Assembly: GCA_950106755.1 (NCBI GenBank)
Contig: OX467089.1
Coordinates: 3,474,501-3,538,500 of the forward strand
Reading direction: 5' to 3'
Origin: Climacium dendroides
Lineage: Eukaryota; Streptophyta; Bryopsida; Hypnales; Climaciaceae
Length of the DNA: 64,000 nucleotides
This document shows positions 59,320 through 64,000 of the stretch, piece after piece. The notes beneath the pieces are model-generated. The model was not told the DNA's origin. It saw only the letters and a program-made list of their open reading frames with translations, and ran no database searches. Every line of letters starts with the position of its first letter. Position 1 is the first letter of the stretch. The position numbers and the translations under genes were made by a program.

Positions 59320-61500
59320 GAATAAAGGCCGGCCCCCACTTTGATTTATCGTTCAATTCCCCAACTGCAACTCAAAAAACTGGACTTACTTCCCGCTGCT
59401 TGCTTGCTGGTCAGTAGCTAGTGCCGCCACCGCCGCTGGACACCGATGCTGGAATCGGTGGATGGAAATGACTGGATGGCTGAATGGCTGCAAATGTTAT
59501 TGGTTTTCCGAGAAGACGCTAGCCTTCAAAGGTGGCACCTTTGGATGCTCGTCGATGTTCCAGTTGTCGGTCGATTCAGTGCCAGCAATCTGAAAACACA
59601 CACGAAGCGTATCGATCTCACTTTTTGAATTAATGTTAGTGGGAAAAAAGAGCAAGGCTTTGGTAGCCACCGTCGTGAGAGGGGCTCAGGCTTCACAAGC
59701 ACCCGGCGTTTCCTTGCCTTAAAGAAGAAGAGCTGCAGATGAAGCTCATCGGGTTCAGCTTCATATTCAACATCGCAGTAACCTTCAGCTTGACTGCATG
59801 AGCCCAGGGGCTAAGGACCGGTTCATCCTAACCACACGTCCATCCTGATTTTTGCCCGAAATGTGGTGAAGAGCGAGATTCGTCCAGTCGACACTTCCTT
59901 GGACAGCTTCTGGTGTACGTCTCGAAGGCCGAAGCAGACGCTGCCAAGGGAGCCCCGAGAAGTTGAAACCACTACCACCACTAACAACAACAGGTTCGCA
60001 CCACAATCAAAACGAACAACTGCTGCAGTCCGTGCACTTCCCACTAGATTCTACGCTTGATGTTCAATCATGTACTGCGAGCTCAGCAGGCTGTGGCCGT
60101 GACTGTGACCTCCGAGGCGCCGGGGGGCCTGTGACATGAGATCTTCCCACCTTCATTCCCTGGATACCGGTACTTGTCTGTCTGCGGAATGATGATGAAT
60201 ACTGACAACCGGGATGATTACTGGACCACTAATCCTTCCTTCTTCCCGAAGAGGACCGAGCGATAATGCAACCGCTGTGGAACACTATCGAAGTGGAACT
60301 TACAGCGACTACCTAATAACAAAACACAACCTTCGGCCTCTGAGAACGCGTGCAGTCATTGGCACCTACAGAAGGCGGACCGTCTTCACTTCTTCCTCTA
60401 CTTCCAAACCCGATGAGTGAGAGCCCTAGCTAGCTGCGCCGGCTGCTGCTACGTAGGCGCCACCGTCACTGCAACGCTACCGGAGCGTCGGCTTGCGCTT
60501 CTCACCATGCCCGGGTGAAGTTCGCGTCCACCCATGTGCACAATTTAAGTGGCTCACTAGCTGTCACTAGCGACGACTGCGCTGCATCTCCAACCCCACG
60601 CACACCGCGACGTACGTACTAAACCCGGGATTATAATACGGGCTGCACCTGCAGGTTTGCCTCCGTTCGAGTTCTACCCACTCACTGGCAAGTGTGTCCA
60701 CGAATTAAGTGCATTCAACAAGGGACATGTTCCAGTACTACCACCGCAAGCCCGTGAAGTCTCGTCCCAACTCCATGTGTGGCCAAACTCCGTCAATTGC
60801 CACAGAAGCTGGAGAATCACGCGATCGCGAGCTCGCTGCAACCCTCGCACGCTAATTTGGCACTGTGTAACGCCACGCCCCTCACTGCTGCTGCAACTTC
60901 GAGACCACTGGCTGGCTACCGATCAACCTAAAATCGCCCCAGCTTTAGGGTGGAATATAATGTTCATGAGCACCACGCTGCACTAACCCAACCCGCTTGG
61001 TGTGTGCAACGTCGACAGAAAGGTGGTGGCAGACGAGCGGAAATGGGTGTGATCCAGGTAGTGCGGGGAGGGGATTGCCTGACTGGGGCGAGGCAATTAG
61101 GGGACTAAGGCGGCAGAAGGAGACGCTGCAGACGCTGCCCCCGTTTTGTAGCTAAGTTAGCGGACTTGTTCCAGCCTCCTCAAGTCCAGTTGCTGGCTGG
61201 CTGGCTGGCTTTTCTGGCTGGCTAGCTAGCTCCCCACCCGTCCTGGCCTCCTGAAGTAGAAGCCGCAACGAACGCTGCGTTAAGTGACGCTGCTGGGTCA
61301 CCACGACCACGGGGCGACGACGATGACGACGACTCGCTCAGCGCACTGGGAGGAGGCCTGCCTGCTGCGGGGCCGTTGTGCAAGACTGGTCAGAAGGGGA
61401 CTCACGATCGCTAGCCTGCCTACGCCATCTCTCTCTCTCTGCCTCTCTTGGGGTTCTTCCCCCTCATCAAGCCCTTAGTCTCTCTCTAACTCACCTGGGT
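59320..61500 (-). promoter_or_regulatory. Upstream leader and promoter region of the ANT-like gene
   Basis: GC-rich and gene-free on both strands. It contains a CT-rich tract (about 61427-61460) and a (CTGG)n microsatellite (about 61193-61225). Long leaders are common in ANT-family genes. No TATA box or transcription start could be fixed. A GTAAGT at about 59391 (minus strand) may be the donor of a 5'-UTR intron. Confidence 0.4.
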
Positions 61501-63344
61501 CCCAGTCTGCTGCAACGATTCCTTGTCATCTTGGTTAAAATTTAGGGAAAGAATACCAATATTATTATGATGGTTGAAAGCTTCACACCCTCCGTCCCCC
61601 CCCCAATGGGGAAACTTAAGCTTTAGTGGATTTGGATTTTTTTTCCTCTTAAAACACGTGGACAATTTCCATTGAGTGGATTCGAATTTCCCTGCAGACT
61701 TGCCATTGTTTGCTTTCTCCAATATGGCAGTGCTACCAAGGATTTCTATGTAAACTTAAACTTAATATTAATAATAATAATAATATTATTATTATTAATA
61801 ACACCCCGTGCATTCACCGGGGTGAACCACCCCCTCGCTCATCCCTGAGGGAAAATGCTGAAGTTTTTATTTTCCATGCATGATGAAATTTGCAAGTTTT
61901 GAATTCATATTTGCAATCACAGGCCCCAAATCAGCTAGCAGGGGTGTGTCGAACACAAATTAACCAAGCCCCAAACAGGGGTCTTTTATTTTACATGCCC
62001 CCCCCCCCCTGACCGGGGGGGACGAGCAAGGCCATGCATCCCCTGCAGTGGTGTAACTTTAACTTCCCTCTCGATTGATTGCCATGAACCCAGGATTCTT
62101 TGTTTGTAGGAACATTGCCTTCAAAACGGAATAATAATAATAATAATTATTAATAGCTTCGTTACCCCCTTCTAATTAATTATAGGCGGGCCTAATTGAA
62201 TTGTCCTTGGAGGTATACCTTTCTATTTTCCATGTTTTCAAAACCCAGGGCTCCTCTCCCTCCCTCCAGTGGGGTGTAACGTAATTAGCAACTTACCGTG
62301 GCCGTGGCCCCGCTTCTCTCCCTTCCCTCCCTCCCCTTCCCTTCCCTTTCCTTGGGGTTGCCCAGTCCTTGTTTTGAACCATTCAATGGGGGCCGGGTTC
62401 GGTGATAAATGCCAAGTATTTTTGGGGCGGATTGGAATTCTTCAACTGTAGCCCCGAGTATTTTATCCTTGCATCTATCGTTGGTCGGTTGCTTTTAATG
62501 TTTAGGTGGACAAGAACAGACCTAAATATAATGAATGGGCCTTCCCCCACTCAACTTATTATTCCGTCCAAGTGCCCTCTCCCAAGTCCCAAGTCCCAAG
62601 TCCCATACGACCCACGAAAGAGAAGAGTCTTGAGCAAGCCCAGCCCAGCCCAGCCCAGCCACGAAACTTACCCACTGTAGACTAGTTGCTGTTCTGGGGT
62701 CAGTTCCCACCATTCCCTCTCCCTTGCCATTTTCCATTTCCAGTAGGACCCCTTTTTCTTTCTATGTATTTTCTAATTTTTGTAAACAAGTGAAACGACA
62801 GGAGGACAAGTTCCATGTGTGGATTCATTCATTTATTTATGGACTTATTTGATGGGTTGGTTTTTGAGGATTTATTTTATGGGTTGGTTTTTGAGGGTTT
62901 ATTTGAAATGGTTCGTCTGCACTTCAACAGCCAGTGTCTCCAGGTCCTTCTCCAGACCCCAAATTCCGTCCCCTGCCTTTCCGCTTGCAAAGTCGGTTGG
63001 TTGGGTTCCTCAACAGAAGGTGGACCGAGTCCCTTGGCTTAACTTATACCCTATTCTTTATTGTTTATGTGTGTTGGTTGTGTTGTCCCTCTTCTATTCA
63101 GGGGGGAGCACTTTCAGGTTGGGCTCTCCAGTGGCAAGAAAATGAGCCGTCAATTGGAAACCCATGCACGCTGAATTGACTTCTCATGGGTAGGGCCTTG
63201 GAAGCCAAAAATAATAAGTATGTATTTTAATAATAATTGACTGCAAACTATTGTAGTGTGGTGGATGAATTATAGGAGTTGTAGTATGTGAGAGCATGGC
63301 CAACCTTACGTACGCACTAGGGGTCCGACAATCTTCCAATGTGG
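61501..63344. other. Spacer with simple repeats
   Basis: No gene seen. It holds an (AAT)n/(ATT)n palindrome at 61762-61801, a C tract at about 62000, (TAA)n at about 62131-62150, (CCCAAGT)n at about 62580-62603, (GCCCA)n at about 62638-62660, and a 27-bp doublet (GGGTTGGTTTTTGAGG) at about 62854-62900. Confidence 0.55.
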
Positions 63345-63602
63345 ATGGAAAGCGCTACGGGCCCTTCACAATATTCTCTCGACACTCAAGTCTAGTGTGC
63401 CAAAGAATGGCCCTTGAAATCACTCTTCGTCCTAAGTTGAGTTACTTTATCCTTTATTCTACTTAATGAATGGTCACTTGACTATTTATGGGTTGTGTTT
63501 GGTGACCAAAGGTGAGGGGCAAGGAAATTGAGGGCCCTCCAAAATTAGATGGAAAATTTGAGCGTACCAGGTTAGACGAGTAAGGGGGGCCATGCTCTAA
63601 AC
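63345..63602 (-). repeat. Dispersed repeat, inverted relative of 47040-47290
   Basis: The complement carries the same ordered words as the copy at 47 kb, ending with AGAGCATGGCCCCCC. The pair encloses the whole ANT-like locus in opposite orientations. Confidence 0.75.
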
Positions 63603-64000
63603 ATAAATAGATTGAATTTTGAAATCTTTGACCCTTCAAATCATAGAATATATCTACAGTGGACCACAAGTAGGATGATGTGAAGTGATGCAAAGATCTC
63701 AAGGGAATCACGTTTGTTGGGGACACTTACAATTGCTATTTTTTACTATAAATATTTCTTTTATTATATTGGTAAAAATATTATATTGGAAAAAAATATT
63801 GTACTTTCTAGTTGGCGATGGATAGTGGATTCCAATGTAGTAGAGAATACATCATTTGGATACCGTGTGCAAAAGTTTTGGAGGGTCAAAGTTGTAGTAA
63901 CTTCATATTATTTTGCAAAAGTTATGAAGGGCCATGTGTAAAGTGTTAGACATTCCACATAGTCTAGTTTATATCATGCTAGAAACACTTTATCATATCC
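63603..64000. other. AT-rich window end
   Basis: No feature recognised. Confidence 0.4.

Noticed and set aside
59366..59395. A 25-nt 5'-UTR intron (GTAAGT to TTGCAG) in the ANT-like leader
   Set aside because: Too short for a plant intron. The donor may still be used with another acceptor.

Overview
This window is nuclear DNA of a land plant. The evidence is GT-AG introns, a plastid-targeted EGY-family membrane protein, an ANT-type double-AP2 transcription factor, and gene-free stretches packed with CACTA-type transposon debris. A bryophyte or other non-seed plant is my best guess, from gene structure and the intronless EGY gene. The species cannot be fixed from the sequence alone.

Layout. 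(1) 0.8-2.9 kb, minus strand: intronless EGY3-like site-2-protease homologue that lacks the zinc-binding HExxH. (2) 3.9-5.3 kb, plus strand: small three-exon DUF427 gene, head-to-head with EGY. (3) 5.6-18.7 kb: repeat island. It holds a higher-order satellite (6.2-8.0 kb), a non-autonomous CACTA-like element (9.5-11.7 kb), an apparently perfect 1,997-bp inverted second copy of the DUF427 gene (12.6-14.6 kb), half of a related CACTA-like element (14.6-16.2 kb), a small inverted relative of the satellite (16.7-17.2 kb) and a foldback. (4) 18.7-25.0 kb, plus strand: SPX-less EXS (ERD1/XPR1/SYG1) gene with about 14 coding exons. About 600 bp just upstream of its start is homologous, in the same gene-relative orientation, to the leader of the EGY gene 16 kb away. 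(5) 25-50 kb: AT-rich gene desert with degenerate tandem repeats, a decayed coding segment and a series of miniature CACTA-type elements, several with 3-bp target duplications that I could read directly. (6) 52.9-59.3 kb, minus strand: eight-exon AINTEGUMENTA-like gene in a GC-richer domain, with long GC-rich upstream DNA to about 61.5 kb. (7) 61.5-64 kb: simple repeats and an inverted relative of a repeat at 47 kb.

The genes do not form one pathway. EGY3-like acts in the plastid, EXS is probably an endomembrane transporter-like protein, the ANT-like factor is nuclear, and DUF427 is unknown. The most unusual structures are the exact inverted DUF427 duplication, lodged against a much older transposon, and the shared leader of EGY and EXS. 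No autonomous transposase, rRNA, tRNA or CRISPR was recognised.
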